DNA of 64,000 nucleotides from Thermosipho sp. (in: thermotogales) (GTDB taxonomy: Bacteria; Thermotogota; Thermotogae; Thermotogales; Fervidobacteriaceae). The position numbers were made by a program, and so were the translations under genes. This document shows, piece after piece, positions 17,805-27,856 of this stretch (positions are counted from its first letter, which is position 1; each line of letters opens with the position of its first letter). The stretch spans positions 62,001-126,000 of the forward strand of contig JACDNZ010000003.1 in the NCBI GenBank assembly GCA_017656345.1. Reading direction: 5' to 3'. The notes under the pieces are model-generated. The model made no database searches and was not told the origin of the DNA. It saw only the letters and a list, made by a program, of their open reading frames with translations.

Positions 17805-18539
17805 TCACTTTAATCTTTTTAATATTTCCTCAGCTTCAATTTTGGCTTCCTCATGAGTCTTTATCAACAAAGGATGTGGCAAACTTTCAAGCACTATATT
17901 CAATTCTTTTATAGCAAGTTCTTCCTTACCCCATTTTTCATACAATTTTCCCAACTCTAAATGTATATTCGGATAATTTGGCAAATATTCAAGGGCTTTC
18001 TTTAAATATTCCTCGGATTTTTTATAATTATTTAAAGGCCATGGAACATCTCTATATCTCATTCCTTTTGCAATAAATGCAAGTCCCTTATAAAAATTAT
18101 CATCAAGCAGTTCTATTGCCTTATCAATATAATTATCAAAATCTCCTAACATAAATAAACTTTGAACTATTCCTTTAAATTGTGCAAGTCTACCAATTGT
18201 TGCACCAGCTACGTAATATGCTCTACCATTTGTTTTATCCAACTCTATAGCTTTTTTAGCATATTCCAAAGCTTTTTCGTAAGTGACTTCTTTTTCGCTA
18301 TCATCTACTCCCCATAAACCATACTCCATGTATGCTTCTGCTAACAATGTATAAATATCTGTGTCATCTTGAAGATTTTCTTCTAAAGTTTGAATTACTT
18401 CTTTCATATGTTCCGCATTATGAAAGCTTCTTGCTTCTAAAAATTTTGCTTCAACAAATTTAAATTGCACTGCTTTAAAATCAAGAGTAAAAGTTAGAAT
18501 ACTTACTAAAACCATCAATAAAATTAAGAACTTTTTCAT
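17805..18539 (-). CDS. Exported TPR-repeat protein
   Basis: 244 residues. A signal peptide (MKKFLILLMVLVSILTFTL) is followed by helical repeats: TDIYTLLAEAYMEYGLWG, YEKALEYAKKAIELDKTNGRAYYVAG, KKSEEYLKKALEYLPNYPNIHLELGKLYEKWG and KEELAIKELNIVLESLP, each close to a 34-residue TPR unit. It is probably a periplasmic or membrane-anchored scaffold. It lies between meaB and phoH with short gaps (26 and 9 bases). The partner is unknown. Confidence 0.8.
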   Translation of the reverse strand: MKKFLILLMVLVSILTFTLDFKAVQFKFVEAKFLEARSFHNAEHMKEVIQTLEENLQDDTDIYTLLAEAYMEYGLWGVDDSEKEVTYEKALEYAKKAIELDKTNGRAYYVAGATIGRLAQFKGIVQSLFMLGDFDNYIDKAIELLDDNFYKGLAFIAKGMRYRDVPWPLNNYKKSEEYLKKALEYLPNYPNIHLELGKLYEKWGKEELAIKELNIVLESLPHPLLIKTHEEAKIEAEEILKRLK

Positions 18540-18565
18540 TGTTCCCCTCCCCTTACTAGTTTTTA

Positions 18566-19444
18566 TTAAAAACTATCACACAATCTTTTTAAAACATTCT
18601 TCACAACTGTATTTATACTCCCAGTTACTTCTAAACTACTTAATTCTTCTTTTATTTTTCTTGTAATTATTGATTCCGCATGTTTTTTTAATCTTCGTTC
18701 TCTTCTAATTTTTATCTCTCCATTTTTGTGAAACTCTTTTAATAACAAATCTATTGTTTTTACCAATTCCTCAACTCCACTATTCGATGTAGCAATAGTT
18801 TTAATTATCGGTTTTCTCTTATTTGATATTGAAAAAATGGCTTCAAGATAACTCTTTAAATAATCAGCACCATCAAGATCTGATTTGTTAACAACATAAA
18901 TATCACCAATTTCCATAATACCAGATTTCAATAACTGAATTTCATCACCGGAACCTGGAGACAAAACAAGTACAACAATATCTGAAACATAAACTATATC
19001 TACCTCACTCTGACCCGCCCCTACTGTTTCAATTAAAACATAATCAAAGCCAAATGCATCCATTAATTTTATCACGTCAAACACACTTTCATTTAAACCA
19101 CCTAAACTATTACCACTACTCATGCTTCGAATAAATACTTTATCATCCAAAAAATGGTTTTTCATCCTAATTCTGTCACCTAAAAATGCCCCTCCAGTAA
19201 ATGGGCTACTTGGATCTATAGCAATAACCCCTACAGAATATCCTTTGTTTCTCAATGTAGAAATAACTGAATTGACCAGAGTACTCTTACCTGCTCCTGG
19301 ACTTCCAGTAAAACCAATAATTTTTGCTCCTTTTGTTGGAAGCTTATCAACAATATCTATTCCAGGATTATTTTCAACGTAAGTAATTAACTTCGCAAGT
19401 GCTTTAATATCCTTCTTTTCAAGCTTTTCCAGCAATTGCTTCAA
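18566..19444 (-). CDS. meaB: MeaB/ArgK-type GTPase, chaperone of methylmalonyl-CoA mutase
   Basis: 292 residues. P-loop GSPGAGKST at 47-55; G2/G3 region [23 protein letters not shown] and [14 protein letters not shown]; base-specificity motif NKSD. These P-loop GTPases protect and reload the B12 cofactor of methylmalonyl-CoA mutase. The gene overlaps the small B12-binding mutase subunit by four bases (start inside the preceding stop), which fixes its role. The catalytic large mutase subunit is not in this window. Confidence 0.95.
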   Translation of the reverse strand: MKQLLEKLEKKDIKALAKLITYVENNPGIDIVDKLPTKGAKIIGFTGSPGAGKSTLVNSVISTLRNKGYSVGVIAIDPSSPFTGGAFLGDRIRMKNHFLDDKVFIRSMSSGNSLGGLNESVFDVIKLMDAFGFDYVLIETVGAGQSEVDIVYVSDIVVLVLSPGSGDEIQLLKSGIMEIGDIYVVNKSDLDGADYLKSYLEAIFSISNKRKPIIKTIATSNSGVEELVKTIDLLLKEFHKNGEIKIRRERRLKKHAESIITRKIKEELSSLEVTGSINTVVKNVLKRLCDSF

Positions 19445-19848
19445 GCCTCAACCTCCGAAAAAAGTTCTCTAATTTTTTCTACAATTAATGTTAAAGAAGT
19501 ACCAGGTCCGAAAACTTCTTTTATCCCCATTTTCTTCAATTCTTCTGCATCGTCCGTAGGAATAATTCCTCCCACAAAAACAGGGGTATTTTCTATTTCA
19601 TTTTCTTTCATAAGCTGTAAAAGTTTTTTACAAATGTTCATATGAGCCCCAGACAAAATAGATAAACCTATTAAATCAACATCTTCTTGAATTGCAGTTT
19701 TTACAATTTGTTCAGGAGTTTGCCTCAAACCCGTATAAATTACTTCCATACCCGCATCTCTAAGTGCTTTAGCTACAACCTTTGCACCTCTATCGTGCCC
19801 GTCTAACCCGGGTTTAGCAATCAAAACTCTAATTTTTCTCTTCACCAA
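19441..19848 (-). CDS. Methylmalonyl-CoA mutase, small cobalamin-binding subunit
   Basis: 135 residues, a stand-alone B12 domain. The base-off motif DGHDRG at 16-21 places His18 as the lower cobalt ligand. LSILSGAHM and [19 protein letters not shown] are the other conserved segments of the Rossmann-like fold. It needs a separate large subunit of about 550 residues, as in archaea and some thermophiles, to interconvert succinyl-CoA and (R)-methylmalonyl-CoA. Neighbours on both sides belong to the same pathway. Confidence 0.93.
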   Translation of the reverse strand: MVKRKIRVLIAKPGLDGHDRGAKVVAKALRDAGMEVIYTGLRQTPEQIVKTAIQEDVDLIGLSILSGAHMNICKKLLQLMKENEIENTPVFVGGIIPTDDAEELKKMGIKEVFGPGTSLTLIVEKIRELFSEVEA

Positions 19849-19856
19849 AACCCCTC

Positions 19857-20270
19857 CTATTCAAGCTCAATTAATGCTTGCCCGGTATCAACTGTATCTC
19901 CTTCCTTTATAAGCACATTCTTTACAACTCCAGAAGCATCTGCCTTAATTTCATTTTCCATTTTCATCGCTTCTAAAATCAATACTTTATCACCAACATT
20001 TACATTCTGCCCTGGAGTAACGAAAATTTTTAATATAACCCCAGACATTGGAGAAGTTATTACCTTGCTTTCACCTTTACTTTTTTCTTTTTTGGAAACT
20101 TCTACTTTTTGCTCAACTTTAGTTTCAGCATTATTTACCGAATCTTTAACTACCTTCTTTTCTAACTTCACCTCTTCTTTATTTTGAACTTTTGATATAC
20201 CAGAAGAAATTTCTTCAACTTCAACAATATACTCTTTGCCATTTACTCTAACCTTGAACTTTCTTTCCAT
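19857..20270 (-). CDS. Biotin carboxyl carrier protein of the decarboxylase/carboxylase complex
   Basis: 137 residues. The ATG at 20268-20270 follows GGAGAGGTG and is preferred to an in-frame start at 20312, 14 codons upstream inside the overlapping OadG-like gene. Residues 1-20 are a short beta segment ([17 protein letters not shown]), 25-68 a charged Lys/Glu-rich linker and 70-137 the biotinyl domain. Biotin attaches at Lys103 in EAMKMEN. It carries the carboxyl group between the carboxyltransferase and its partner subunit. It overlaps the upstream OadG-like gene by 28 bases, suggesting translational coupling. Confidence 0.93.
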   Translation of the reverse strand: MERKFKVRVNGKEYIVEVEEISSGISKVQNKEEVKLEKKVVKDSVNNAETKVEQKVEVSKKEKSKGESKVITSPMSGVILKIFVTPGQNVNVGDKVLILEAMKMENEIKADASGVVKNVLIKEGDTVDTGQALIELE

Positions 20271-20575
20271 CTTTTTACACCTCTCCAACCAGATTTTTTC
20301 CAAATTTCCCAATCACGGTTTCCATATTTTCTCTTATTTAATCTCCTTATCGAAATTATTCGAGCATTTTCACCTAAATAAGAATAAATTGCTGCAACAA
20401 CCGCTGCAACTTCTTCCTCTTCACTAATTAGTTCTTCCCGAATAGGAACCTTTTTAGGAAGTTTTACTGTTGATTTTTTTGAGAAAAAACTAAAAAACCA
20501 AAAAATGGTATATAAAATCGAAAAAACTATAAAAACTGTGACAATACCTATAAATGTAATTATTGCTTCTTGCAT
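20243..20575 (-). CDS. OadG/MmdD-like small membrane subunit of a sodium-pumping decarboxylase
   Basis: 110 residues. One N-terminal transmembrane helix (residues 3-30, IITFIGIVTVFIVFSILY) is followed by a Lys-rich linker and the family's acidic-alanine motif EEEEVAAVVAAIYSYLG near residue 54. Such subunits hold the carboxyltransferase to the membrane beta subunit. Its presence argues for methylmalonyl-CoA decarboxylase (Na+ pump) rather than a soluble propionyl-CoA carboxylase. However, no beta-subunit gene lies in the window. Confidence 0.82.
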   Translation of the reverse strand: MQEAIITFIGIVTVFIVFSILYTIFWFFSFFSKKSTVKLPKKVPIREELISEEEEVAAVVAAIYSYLGENARIISIRRLNKRKYGNRDWEIWKKSGWRGVKRWKESSRLE

Positions 20576-20584
20576 CTACTCACC

Positions 20585-22126
20585 TCATAAAGGAATATTT
20601 CCATGTTTTTTCTTTGGCCTTGGTTCTACCTTAGTGACGCCATATTCCAATGCTTTTATAATCCATTTTTTAGTTTCTCTTGGATCAATTACCGCATCAA
20701 CATAACCTCGTGAAGCAGCAACATATGGATTTGCAAACATTTCTTTATATTCTTCAATTCTCTGCACTCTAAATTCTTCTGGATTTTCTGCTTTTTCAAT
20801 CTCTTTTTTGAATATAATATTCGCTGCACCTTCGGGTCCCATAACAGCTATTTCTGCCGTTGGCCAAGCAGCAACAAAATCTGCTCCTAAATGTTTACTA
20901 CCCATAGCAATATATGCTCCACCATATGCCTTTCTCAAAATTATGGTTATTTTTAAAGTTGTTGCTTCACTATACGCAAATAATAACTTTGCACCATGTC
21001 TTATTATTCCTCCATGTTCTTGCTTGGTACCTGGCAAGTAACCTGGTGTATCTACAAAAGTAACTATTGGAATATTAAAAGCATCTAAAAACCTTATAAA
21101 TCTAGCAGCTTTATCAGCTGAATCAATATCCAAAACTCCAGCAAAAACATTAGGTTGATTAGCTATAATTCCAACACTGTGACCATTAATTCTTGCAAAA
21201 CCAGTAACAATGTTTTTTGCAAAATGTTCATGTACTTCTAAAAATTCTCCATTATCTACTATCTTTTTTATAACTTCTTTAACATCATAGCCTCTCTTTG
21301 AATCCGGCGAAACTATATTCAAAATACTTTCATCAATCTCTTCATTCACAGTTTTCAAATCTAAAGGTGGTTCTTCCATATTATTTTGCGGCAAGTATGA
21401 AAGTAATTCCTTAATCAGTTTAATTGCTTCTTCATCACTTGAAGCGATAAAATGTGCATTACCACTCTTAGTATTATGGATCATTGCTCCACCTAAATCT
21501 TCTTTTGAGATTTCTTCTCCGGTAACAGCCTTTATTACATTTGGCCCTGTAATAAACATTTGAGCAGTTTTATCAACCATAATAACAAAATCAGTAATCG
21601 CAGGTGAGTACACTGCTCCTCCTGCACATGGCCCCGCAATCAAAGTTATTTGTGGAATCACACCTGATGCAAGAGTATTTCTGAAAAAGATTTCACCATA
21701 TCCATACAGAGCATCAACACCTTCTTGAATTCTGGCTCCTCCTGAATCGTTAATACCAACAAGTGGTATTCCAAGTTTCATTGCTAAGTCCATTATCTTA
21801 ACGATTTTTTTCGCATGCATTTCACCAAGTGAACCACCCATTACAGTAAAATCTTGTGAAAAAGCTGCAACAGGCCTTCCGTTTACTTTCCCTATACCAA
21901 TTATTACTCCATCTGCTGGTAATTCTTTTTTATCCAGGCCAAAATAGGTATTCCTGTGCTTTACAAATTTGTCAATCTCCTCGAATGTCCCTTCATCAAA
22001 TAACAACTGTAATCTTTCCCTGGCTGTTAATTTTCCTGCTTTATGCTGCTTTTCAATATATTTTTCTCCACCACCAAGTTCTATTTTTGCTTCAATTTCC
22101 TTTAACTTCTTTACTAATTCATCCAT
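20585..22126 (-). CDS. Carboxyltransferase subunit (methylmalonyl-CoA decarboxylase alpha / propionyl-CoA carboxylase beta type)
   Basis: 513 residues, the usual length, in two crotonase-like halves. The N-terminal half has VNGRPVAAFSQDFTVMGGSLG and the oxyanion-hole GGARIQEGVDAL. The C-terminal half has FVDTPGYLPGTKQEHGGIIRHGAK and AYGGAYIAMGSKHLGAD, where carboxybiotin is bound. It moves CO2 between (S)-methylmalonyl-CoA and biotin on the carrier encoded two genes downstream. In this operon it most likely works as MmdA. ATG follows GGAGGAG. Confidence 0.95.
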   Translation of the reverse strand: MDELVKKLKEIEAKIELGGGEKYIEKQHKAGKLTARERLQLLFDEGTFEEIDKFVKHRNTYFGLDKKELPADGVIIGIGKVNGRPVAAFSQDFTVMGGSLGEMHAKKIVKIMDLAMKLGIPLVGINDSGGARIQEGVDALYGYGEIFFRNTLASGVIPQITLIAGPCAGGAVYSPAITDFVIMVDKTAQMFITGPNVIKAVTGEEISKEDLGGAMIHNTKSGNAHFIASSDEEAIKLIKELLSYLPQNNMEEPPLDLKTVNEEIDESILNIVSPDSKRGYDVKEVIKKIVDNGEFLEVHEHFAKNIVTGFARINGHSVGIIANQPNVFAGVLDIDSADKAARFIRFLDAFNIPIVTFVDTPGYLPGTKQEHGGIIRHGAKLLFAYSEATTLKITIILRKAYGGAYIAMGSKHLGADFVAAWPTAEIAVMGPEGAANIIFKKEIEKAENPEEFRVQRIEEYKEMFANPYVAASRGYVDAVIDPRETKKWIIKALEYGVTKVEPRPKKKHGNIPL

Positions 22127-22149
22127 TCAAACTCCTCCTTCTATTACTT

Positions 22150-22557
22150 TTAATGTTCACCTTCTACTAATTCAAGTAATATTCCACCAGTAGTTTTGGG
22201 ATGTAAAAATAATACTTTCGTCCCTCCAGCACCTTTCTTTGGTTCATCAGAAAGAGGTTTAAACCCCTTTAATCTAGCTAACTCAACAGCATTCTCAATT
22301 CCTTCCACATTTATAGCTATATGATGAATTCCTTCGCCTCTTTTTTCAAGAAATCCTGAAATTTCAGAATTCTCATTAGTAGCTTCCAGCAATTCAATTC
22401 TTGTTTCGCCTATTTGAATAAAATAAACTCTTAATCCTCTCTCTGGGAGTTCTTCAATATGTGTAACCTTTAATCCTAGAAAATCCTCATATAGTTTCAA
22501 CCTTTCTTTCGCATTTTTTACAACTATACCTATATGATCTATTTTATTAGTTTTCAA
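22150..22557 (-). CDS. mce: Methylmalonyl-CoA epimerase
   Basis: 135 residues when started at TTG 22555-22557, which follows GGAGGTG. Longer in-frame readings to 22641 cross the promoter and are rejected. It is a vicinal-oxygen-chelate protein with two beta-alpha-beta modules: IDHIGIVV (His8, metal ligand), GIHHIAINV and the terminal GGILLELVEG, whose Glu is a metal/catalytic residue. It interconverts the (R) and (S) forms of methylmalonyl-CoA and so links the mutase to the decarboxylase. It is the first gene of the operon. Confidence 0.94.
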   Translation of the reverse strand: MKTNKIDHIGIVVKNAKERLKLYEDFLGLKVTHIEELPERGLRVYFIQIGETRIELLEATNENSEISGFLEKRGEGIHHIAINVEGIENAVELARLKGFKPLSDEPKKGAGGTKVLFLHPKTTGGILLELVEGEH

Positions 22558-22576
22558 TAAAATCACCTCCACTGTG

Positions 22577-22605
22577 ATTTTAACACTAAAATATTTATTG
22601 TTCAA
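22577..22605 (-). promoter_or_regulatory. Promoter of the methylmalonyl-CoA operon
   Basis: On the minus strand TTGAAC (22600-22605), 17 bases, TAAAAT (22577-22582), followed by the GGAGGTG ribosome site and the TTG start of mce. Good spacing, and the only strong candidate in the 134-base gap after secA. Confidence 0.7.
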
Positions 22606-22691
22606 ACATAAAAAACAACAATAACTTCCAAATAGAAGCATGTTTTATGCCTTAAATTCATTTTCTTCCAATAACTTAAAATCTTAAGAAT

Positions 22692-25265
22692 TTATCCTCT
22701 CTTAACTTTCAATTTTTTCTTTCCGGTTTTTTTTGCCAACGCCCTTCTTTGTTTTCTACCAACAAGACTGAATTCCTCATGTACAACATTTATTTTTTCC
22801 AGATCCTTTTTTGATTCTTTTTCTGCACTTTCGTCTATTCTCCTTAGATTTACAACCAACATTATCGTCTGTTCATAAATTTTTGCCAGCATGTCATCAA
22901 ACATCCTATACGTTTCTTTTTTAAATTCAATTATTGGATCTTTTTGACCATACGCCCTTAAACTTACCGCCTCTTTAACATGCTCTACTTCTTCTAAATA
23001 TTGTCGCCAGTTTTCATCTATTACTCTCAGAGCTATAAATTTTCCTACTTTTGCAAAATCTTCTCCAAATTCCTTTTTCTTTTCTTCAATTTTTCCCTTC
23101 AACTCTTTATATAAAAACTCTCTAAGCTCATTCTTTGTATCTGGTAACTCTCCATTAATCCCTATCATCTTTAAAGACTCTGAAATTTCTTTAACATCAC
23201 ATACCTCTTTTTCACAAAAAACTTCTAATCTCCTATCGATAAAATCTTCAACTGCCTCTTCAAAATATTCATCCACATTACCAGCTAAAAGGTACTCTCT
23301 GAAACCATATATTGCTTTTCTCTGGGCATCTAAAACCGTATCCATTTGCAACAAATTTTTTCTTATAGAAAAGTTTATACTTTCAACTTTCTTTTGGACC
23401 TGTTCAATTAATCTTGTCAGCATAGGATGATAAATTGGTTCTCCTTTTTTTATTTTTACCATATCCATAATTTTGGAAATCTTTTCTCCACCAAAAATTC
23501 TTACAATGTCATCTTCCACAGACAAGAAAAAGATCGATTCCCCCGGATCACCTTGTCTTCCAGACCTTCCACGTAATTGATTATCAATTCTTCTACTTTC
23601 ATGTCTTTCAGTTCCTATAATCAATAATCCACCTAACTCTTTTACACCCGGGCCTAATTTTATATCAGTCCCTCTTCCAGCCATATTTGTAGCAATAGTC
23701 ACAGCGCCTTTTTGCCCTGCTCTTGCAACAATTTGGGCTTCTTTTTCATGATATTTGGCATTTAAAACTTCATGTGGGATACCTTCTTTAGATAATAATC
23801 TACTCAAAAGTTCACTTTTTTCAATAGAAGTTGTCCCTACCAAAACAGGTTGACCTTTCTCATATCTCTTTTTTATCTCATTAACAATTGCCTGGTATTT
23901 TTCTTCAGCTGTTCTAAAAATTAAATCATCTTTATCAACTCTTATCATTGGTTTATGAGTTGGTATAACTACAACTTCCATTCCATAAATTTGCTTAAAT
24001 TCTTCCTCTTCGGTTTTGGCAGTTCCTGTCATACCTGCCAATTTTTCATACATTCTAAAATAATTCTGATAAGTAATTGTTGCATAAGTAACAGATTCTT
24101 CTTTTATAGGTACCCCTTCCTTAGCTTCAATTGCTTGGTGAAGTCCTCCGCTATATCTCCTTCCTGGTAATAATCTTCCAGTAAATTCATCAACTATAAC
24201 TACTTCGCCATTATAAACGATATAATCAACATCTTTCTTAAATAGATGGTGAGCTTTTAAAGCATTTAAAAGAAAATACATTTTATTTACATGTTCAGGA
24301 TCATACAGATTATCTATACCCAACAATTTTTCAACATATTCAATTCCTTCATCAGTTAAAATCACTGTTTTTTTCTTTTCATCTACAATAAAATGTTTAT
24401 CTTTTACCAACCGCTTAGATATTTGATCAAACCTTCTATAATCAGAGGCTCTTGTTTTAGAAGGCCCACTAATTATCAAAGGTGTTCTGGCTTCATCTAT
24501 TAAAATACTATCTACTTCATCTACAATTGCATAAAAATGCCCTCTTTGCACCCTATCTTTAAGATCTATCACCAAATTATCTCTCAAATAATCAAAACCA
24601 AATTCTGTATTTGTTCCATAAGTTATATCGCAAAGATATGCTTCTCTCCTCGAAATTTCTTTTAATTCAACTTCAAATGCTTCAACTGCTTTTTTCACTT
24701 TTTTTTCATCAGGTAAGAATTCTCCATGAAAATCCTCAGGCCAAATATTCCAATTTTCTGCAATTGCCTTTTCAGCAATTTCAGGATTCTTCCAAACTAT
24801 CTCATAAGATTTATTTTGAGTATTGATTACACTTACTCTTAATCCTAAAGCCAAATATATTGGACCCATCCACATAGCATCACGTCTGGCTAAATAATCA
24901 TTAACTGTAACCAAATGAACACCATTTCCCAACAAAGCATTTAAAACAATTGGCATTGTAGCAACTAATGTTTTACCTTCACCAGTTTTCATTTCTGCAA
25001 CTTTTCCTTCGTGTAAAACCATCCCTCCAAGAACTTGTACATCAAAAGGTCTCATTCCAACTGTTCGTCTGGCAATCTCACGAACAATTGCAAAAACTTC
25101 ATATAAATAGCTATCGATATTTTCTAAATTAATCTGTTCTTTTATCTCTCTTATCTTTTTTCTTAATTCAATTGAGGGAGTATTTTCAAGTTTAAACTCG
25201 TTGACTTTTGAAACTCTTTTAAAATACTTTTTTATTAACCTTTCATTTTTATCAAACAACTTCAT
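22692..25265 (-). CDS. secA: Preprotein translocase ATPase SecA
   Basis: 857 residues. Walker [12 protein letters not shown] near residue 100, Walker [21 protein letters not shown], the helicase motifs [34 protein letters not shown] and the arginine-finger region [14 protein letters not shown] charged insertion of about 50 residues (near 160-210, rich in Glu/Lys, with [13 protein letters not shown]) sits in NBD1, as in other Thermotogota SecA. The zinc-binding C-terminal tail is absent; the protein ends in a Lys-rich stretch instead. It follows minC by 14 bases. Confidence 0.98.
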   Translation of the reverse strand: MKLFDKNERLIKKYFKRVSKVNEFKLENTPSIELRKKIREIKEQINLENIDSYLYEVFAIVREIARRTVGMRPFDVQVLGGMVLHEGKVAEMKTGEGKTLVATMPIVLNALLGNGVHLVTVNDYLARRDAMWMGPIYLALGLRVSVINTQNKSYEIVWKNPEIAEKAIAENWNIWPEDFHGEFLPDEKKVKKAVEAFEVELKEISRREAYLCDITYGTNTEFGFDYLRDNLVIDLKDRVQRGHFYAIVDEVDSILIDEARTPLIISGPSKTRASDYRRFDQISKRLVKDKHFIVDEKKKTVILTDEGIEYVEKLLGIDNLYDPEHVNKMYFLLNALKAHHLFKKDVDYIVYNGEVVIVDEFTGRLLPGRRYSGGLHQAIEAKEGVPIKEESVTYATITYQNYFRMYEKLAGMTGTAKTEEEEFKQIYGMEVVVIPTHKPMIRVDKDDLIFRTAEEKYQAIVNEIKKRYEKGQPVLVGTTSIEKSELLSRLLSKEGIPHEVLNAKYHEKEAQIVARAGQKGAVTIATNMAGRGTDIKLGPGVKELGGLLIIGTERHESRRIDNQLRGRSGRQGDPGESIFFLSVEDDIVRIFGGEKISKIMDMVKIKKGEPIYHPMLTRLIEQVQKKVESINFSIRKNLLQMDTVLDAQRKAIYGFREYLLAGNVDEYFEEAVEDFIDRRLEVFCEKEVCDVKEISESLKMIGINGELPDTKNELREFLYKELKGKIEEKKKEFGEDFAKVGKFIALRVIDENWRQYLEEVEHVKEAVSLRAYGQKDPIIEFKKETYRMFDDMLAKIYEQTIMLVVNLRRIDESAEKESKKDLEKINVVHEEFSLVGRKQRRALAKKTGKKKLKVKRG

Positions 25266-25279
25266 TTTTAAACCTCCAT

Positions 25280-25894
25280 TTATTCTGCTTTTTTCACAAA
25301 TTCTTCAATAAAAATCTTTCCTCCTTTTGCATAAGCAAAAACCGGCGAGTCATAGCTTTTAGAAAGAATTTGTTTTACCTCTCCTATTTGAATCAAAGAA
25401 CTTTTTAATCCAAGTGTCAAGACATAAGATTCATTTTTTTTCATCCCAGCTCTTACAATTCCAAAACAATTTCCAAATACCACCACAGTTCCTCCAGCAA
25501 TAATTTCAGAACCCGAATGAACATCACCAACCAGAATTATATGCCCCGAATGGTGAATTTTCTGTCCAGAACGTAAATTTCGTAAAAGAACTATTGTCTC
25601 AATTGAATCTTCACTTTTTTCCTTTATTTTCACTAACGTCTGCTTTTCCTCGTAGTATTCTGTAAGAATACTTGTAACTTTTAAACCATAACTTTCTAGT
25701 TTATCAATAATTTTAGGGAGATCAGATATTTTTTCTTTAAAATTTTCAACTTTTAACATTATTTTATCACCAGGTTGAAAAAAATTCTTTACACTTTCAA
25801 GCTTATCATTCAATTCATTAAATAAAACATCTATGTTTTCATACTCACCAATAAACAAAGCTATACCTGACTTCAACATTCTAAAATCAATCAT
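25280..25894 (-). CDS. minC: Septum-site determining protein MinC
   Basis: 204 residues. The N-terminal domain (1-100) is variable. The C-terminal right-handed beta-helix domain is clear: [29 protein letters not shown] (cited in part) and FGIVRAG. It inhibits FtsZ assembly away from mid-cell together with MinD, which is not in the window. It lies between the HD protein gene and secA with gaps of 11 and 14 bases. Confidence 0.94.
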   Translation of the reverse strand: MIDFRMLKSGIALFIGEYENIDVLFNELNDKLESVKNFFQPGDKIMLKVENFKEKISDLPKIIDKLESYGLKVTSILTEYYEEKQTLVKIKEKSEDSIETIVLLRNLRSGQKIHHSGHIILVGDVHSGSEIIAGGTVVVFGNCFGIVRAGMKKNESYVLTLGLKSSLIQIGEVKQILSKSYDSPVFAYAKGGKIFIEEFVKKAE

Positions 25895-25905
25895 TAAAAA
25901 CCCCC

Positions 25906-26958
25906 CTAAAAAATTATATCCTCAATCTCATCAATCCAATCTGATAAATCAAGTATTTTAAAGGATTTGAGATTCCTTTTAAATTCAAAAAAAGCATCTT
26001 TAAAAAGTTCTTCTTTATTTCCTGAAAATATCTCTAATGAACATTCCAGAAGTGCTGCAAAATAATCAGAATATCTAACGATCTTTCCAAGAAAACCATC
26101 AAAAGGATTTACAACAAATGAAATATATTTTTTCATATCTGAAATTTCCGGATTATTACTTACCCAATCCAAAAACATCTCTTTTTCAACCAGAGAAACT
26201 AAATTATCCAATTCAGGAATTTTCTTCTTAGTCGGGGTTATTACATCACCTGTAAATGCCTCAGGCAAATCGTGCAATAAGGCTCTTATTATTACTTCTT
26301 CTTTTTCTTTCTTACTTAAATCTAACAAAGTGGAAATCAAATAAGCAATAACAACAACCACAAATGAATGAGCTGAAACGGTTGTTTTAATATTCCTATG
26401 CATTCTATTCCATCTGATCATTGAAACTAAGTTTAAAGTAAGTGCAAAAACTATCTTTGAAACCTTAAACAATTCTTCTTTATTTTCCAATTGAATTACT
26501 TTTAATTTTTCCTCCAGTTCTTCTATCGGTTTTTCATAATTAAATATTTTTCCATTTACTTTTGCTTCAAGCAAACTTGTTGAAACATCCGCAAACTTAT
26601 CAACTAAGGTTTGATTATCAGATACCAGTTTATGTATAAAAGTCTTATCTATCACATTATATAGATCCAGAAATGCTTTTCGGCGAACCTTTTCCCAAAC
26701 ATCTGGCGAAAACCTTTCAACTCTTTCCTTTAATTCCAATGAAACGTCAGACAAAACCAATTTTGGTAAAACTCTTGAAAGCCTCCATTGAATTGATTCC
26801 TCAATGCTCATATTTAGTTTCGTTTTAAGCGCTAATGAAATTAACAAAGTAGTATAAGCATTATCGGCTTCAGTAAATTTAATTATTGCCGGCTTATTAT
26901 TCCACCTTTGAATTGTAAATAAATTTCCAAGCATAAAAATAAATTTTCCAAAACCCAC
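25906..26958 (-). CDS. YfbR-like HD hydrolase with a degenerate N-terminal HD copy
   Basis: 350 residues, GTG start behind AAGGGGG. The C-terminal half (about 165-350) is a YfbR/HDDC2-type domain: MIRWNRMHRNIKTTVSAHSFVVV, then ALLHDLPEAFTGDVITPTKKK (cited in part), with all expected metal ligands. The N-terminal half begins with a similar pattern, FMLGNLFTIQRWNNKPAIIKF and TEADNAYTTLLISLAL, but Asn replaces the first His and RVLPKLVLSDV replaces the HD motif. YfbR proteins are deoxyribonucleoside 5'-monophosphatases. The active half may have that activity and the other half may be structural or regulatory. Confidence 0.78.
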   Translation of the reverse strand: MGFGKFIFMLGNLFTIQRWNNKPAIIKFTEADNAYTTLLISLALKTKLNMSIEESIQWRLSRVLPKLVLSDVSLELKERVERFSPDVWEKVRRKAFLDLYNVIDKTFIHKLVSDNQTLVDKFADVSTSLLEAKVNGKIFNYEKPIEELEEKLKVIQLENKEELFKVSKIVFALTLNLVSMIRWNRMHRNIKTTVSAHSFVVVVIAYLISTLLDLSKKEKEEVIIRALLHDLPEAFTGDVITPTKKKIPELDNLVSLVEKEMFLDWVSNNPEISDMKKYISFVVNPFDGFLGKIVRYSDYFAALLECSLEIFSGNKEELFKDAFFEFKRNLKSFKILDLSDWIDEIEDIIF

Positions 26959-27027
26959 ATTATTACCCCCTTAACTTATTCTATCACAATTTTTGATATA
27001 ATAATTAAAAAATTTGAGGTGAAAGGT

Positions 27028-27855
27028 ATGTTATTTGTATTTGGAGATATTCATGGATGTATTGAACCATTCAATAAAATAATTGAATATATTGAATACA
27101 ATTACAAAAATATTAAATTTATTTTTCTGGGCGATTATATTGATCGTGGAATTTTTTCAAAAGAAGTTGTAGATAAAATTATAGAACTTCCATACGATAA
27201 AGTTTGTCTTATGGGTAACCATGAAGATATGATGATAAGATACATTGAGGGTATGGAAACATGGTGGTTATATTCAGGAAATGGTGGGAAAGCTACTCTA
27301 AAATCCTTCGGTTCTATTGAAAAAATAACTGAATACTTTCATTTTTTCAAAAATCTTAAATTTTTACACCTTGAAAAAATTGAACTTAATAACAAAATTA
27401 TAAATTTACTGTTTAGTCACGCTAATGTGAATCCACGTTTTCCCGTCAAAGAAATTTTAAAAATATACTCCTATTACGAATATTATGACATTTTAGAAAG
27501 GCACAGAATCAAATTAAATCTAAGTAATATCTGGGATCGTAATTTATACAACAAACCCTCTGGAAATTTTACTGTAATTCACGGACATACTCCAACTTTT
27601 TATCTTATAAAAGACGAAAAAGCAAATTTTATTGACGATATTTACTTAAGATACTTTAAAAACAAAATTTTTGAGATAAATTTAGACACCGGTTTAGTAT
27701 ATGGAAATAAATTATCTGTGCTAAAAATTCCAAACAATATCCAAGAATACCACGAAAATAACGGTGAAATCTCTTCTATTTATTGTTTTTATAACTCAAA
27801 AGAAGTTGTTGAAAAGCCATTAATAAAATTAGACACCCTATTTTCGGAGGAATGA
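27028..27855 (+). CDS. PPP-superfamily metallophosphatase (serine/threonine phosphatase or Ap4A hydrolase-like)
   Basis: 275 residues. The ATG at 27028 follows GAGGTGA; the GTG at 27019 is part of that ribosome site. All PPP metal motifs are present: FGDIHG near the start, GDYIDRG, GNHEDMM, a His in FSHANV and a final HGHTP. The MEGMETWWLYSGNGG-like stretch (here IEGMETWWLYSGNGG) resembles bacterial PrpA/ApaH relatives. It is cytosolic and followed by an EamA transporter gene after one base. TATAAT at 26997-27002 is a possible -10. Confidence 0.87.
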   Translation: MLFVFGDIHGCIEPFNKIIEYIEYNYKNIKFIFLGDYIDRGIFSKEVVDKIIELPYDKVCLMGNHEDMMIRYIEGMETWWLYSGNGGKATLKSFGSIEKITEYFHFFKNLKFLHLEKIELNNKIINLLFSHANVNPRFPVKEILKIYSYYEYYDILERHRIKLNLSNIWDRNLYNKPSGNFTVIHGHTPTFYLIKDEKANFIDDIYLRYFKNKIFEINLDTGLVYGNKLSVLKIPNNIQEYHENNGEISSIYCFYNSKEVVEKPLIKLDTLFSEE

Positions 27856-27856
27856 T

